64,000 nt of DNA from Marinoscillum sp040218045 (GTDB taxonomy: Bacteria > Bacteroidota > Bacteroidia > Cytophagales > Cyclobacteriaceae). The stretch spans positions 180,688 through 244,687 of the forward strand of contig JAVJQA010000060.1 of assembly GCA_040218045.1 (NCBI GenBank), given 5' to 3'. Positions 63,517-64,000 of this stretch are shown one piece after another; position 1 is the first letter of the stretch, and each line of letters opens with the position of its first letter. A model generated the notes under the pieces. That model was not told the DNA's origin and searched no databases. It was given only the letters and a program-made list of their open reading frames with translations. The position numbers and the translations under genes were made by a program.

Positions 63517-64000
63517 TTAACCTTTTTTGGTTTTAGTGTTGGCTTTATATTTAGTGATTACTTCCTGAAGCTCAGTGTTGATCGCCAAAGCTTTTTCTTT
63601 AGCAGCATTGATCTGGTCCTGGCTTGTCAGAAAATCATTTTTCTCGATTAACTCACTCGTCTTATCAATGGTTGCTTCAATAGCGTTAAGCTCACCCGAA
63701 ATGGCCAATAGTGCAGTGGTTCCTTCTTTACCAGTAGGAGCTTCACTGATCAGTTGCTTATTGGCAGCTATCAGTTCCTTTACTTCAGCTAGGTCTGACT
63801 GGATCTGCTGTTTCAATTCTTCTTTACGGGTTTCACTTTTCATTTTTACTTCTGCAGCCAGGGCTGTGATCCCTCCAAGCTGATTTTTCAGGTCAGTGTA
63901 GTTGCCAAAAAATTTGGTTTTTTGCTCTTCGATAGCCTCCATGGTTGATCTCATGGAATCTTCTAATGCTAAATATTCCTGCACTGCATAAACTTCAGAT
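63517..64000 (-). CDS. Coiled-coil protein, 5' end outside the window
   Basis: The frame stays open from the stop at 63517 to the window edge at 64000, so the start lies beyond the window; a GTG at 63984 is not needed. The visible part is a long charged coiled coil (MEAIEEQKTKFFGNYTDLKN, EAEVKMK-like LAAEVKMKSETRKEELKQQI). Before it the in-frame SEVYAVQEYLA is consistent with a mature N-terminus after a signal peptide. Upstream of the transpeptidase operon, it may be a periplasmic spacer. No family recognised. Confidence 0.7.
   Translation of the reverse strand, partial: SEVYAVQEYLALEDSMRSTMEAIEEQKTKFFGNYTDLKNQLGGITALAAEVKMKSETRKEELKQQIQSDLAEVKELIAANKQLISEAPTGKEGTTALLAISGELNAIEATIDKTSELIEKNDFLTSQDQINAAKEKALAINTELQEVITKYKANTKTKKG

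Overview
The window looks like a chromosome segment of a member of the Bacteroidota, most likely a marine or soil cytophagal. The reasons are moderate to low GC, sparse Shine-Dalgarno sequences, a clade II type nosZ cluster, a Bacteroidota-style ars operon, and many small stress proteins of types common in that phylum. No phage or complete insertion sequence is visible. No tRNA or rRNA gene was found.

Layout. Positions 1-5122 hold a hybrid histidine kinase facing a minus-strand group of ridA, a membrane protein, gltX and a small charged protein. Positions 5280-8787 are an arsenic island: a CDF-like membrane protein, arsR, a cytosolic LMW-phosphatase-type arsenate reductase, an exported paralogue of it, and acr3. 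Two near-identical operators flank arsR. Positions 8855-20871 are a nitric/nitrous oxide block: an Rrf2 regulator with its own palindrome, the Fe-S repair protein Ric, a cytochrome c lipoprotein, a FAS1 lipoprotein, nosZ, a membrane protein fused to NosL, a second NosL fused to an outer-membrane barrel, nosD, nosF, nosY and two polytopic proteins. Together these would detect NO, repair its damage, and build and feed copper-dependent N2O reductase.

Positions 20986-25262 hold a two-component system with a universal-stress-like protein, a small anchored protein and a DUF1275 permease. Relics of the ars operon bracket this block. Its promoters carry TAAT repeats at 11-bp spacing, probably the site of its own OmpR-type regulator. 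Next come a DUF1593 hydrolase and a NarL-type regulator with a 1271-residue PAS/GAF kinase.

Positions 33242-45453 form a carbohydrate and stress region: a LmbE deacetylase, three GT4 glycosyltransferases (one with a C-terminal glycosidase-like domain), an (alpha/alpha)6 glycosidase, a GH130 phosphorylase, a CbpA-type DnaJ, YtxH, an lmo0937-type protein, a cupin, a DUF4142-like protein, a CsbD-like protein and three tandem copies of a roughly 60-residue unknown. It may make and recycle a stress-related oligosaccharide (inference).

Positions 45669-53052 carry molybdenum hydroxylase genes (iorA/iorB type), an FdhF/YdeP-type oxidoreductase, an AraC regulator and two damaged SnoaL-like genes. Positions 53161-56520 are the strangest stretch: a 300-bp block in which CATG recurs every 20 or 21 bp around a central hairpin, then two arrays of roughly 190-bp repeats flanking the wreck of a type I restriction locus and a frameshifted Fic gene. 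The rest holds a Crp-type regulator, a flavin monooxygenase, DUF5996, a yjdI-yjdJ pair and a minus-strand cell-wall operon with two L,D-transpeptidases.

A recurring theme is decay: six or more loci are 3' or 5' stubs, or have a single frameshift or stop.
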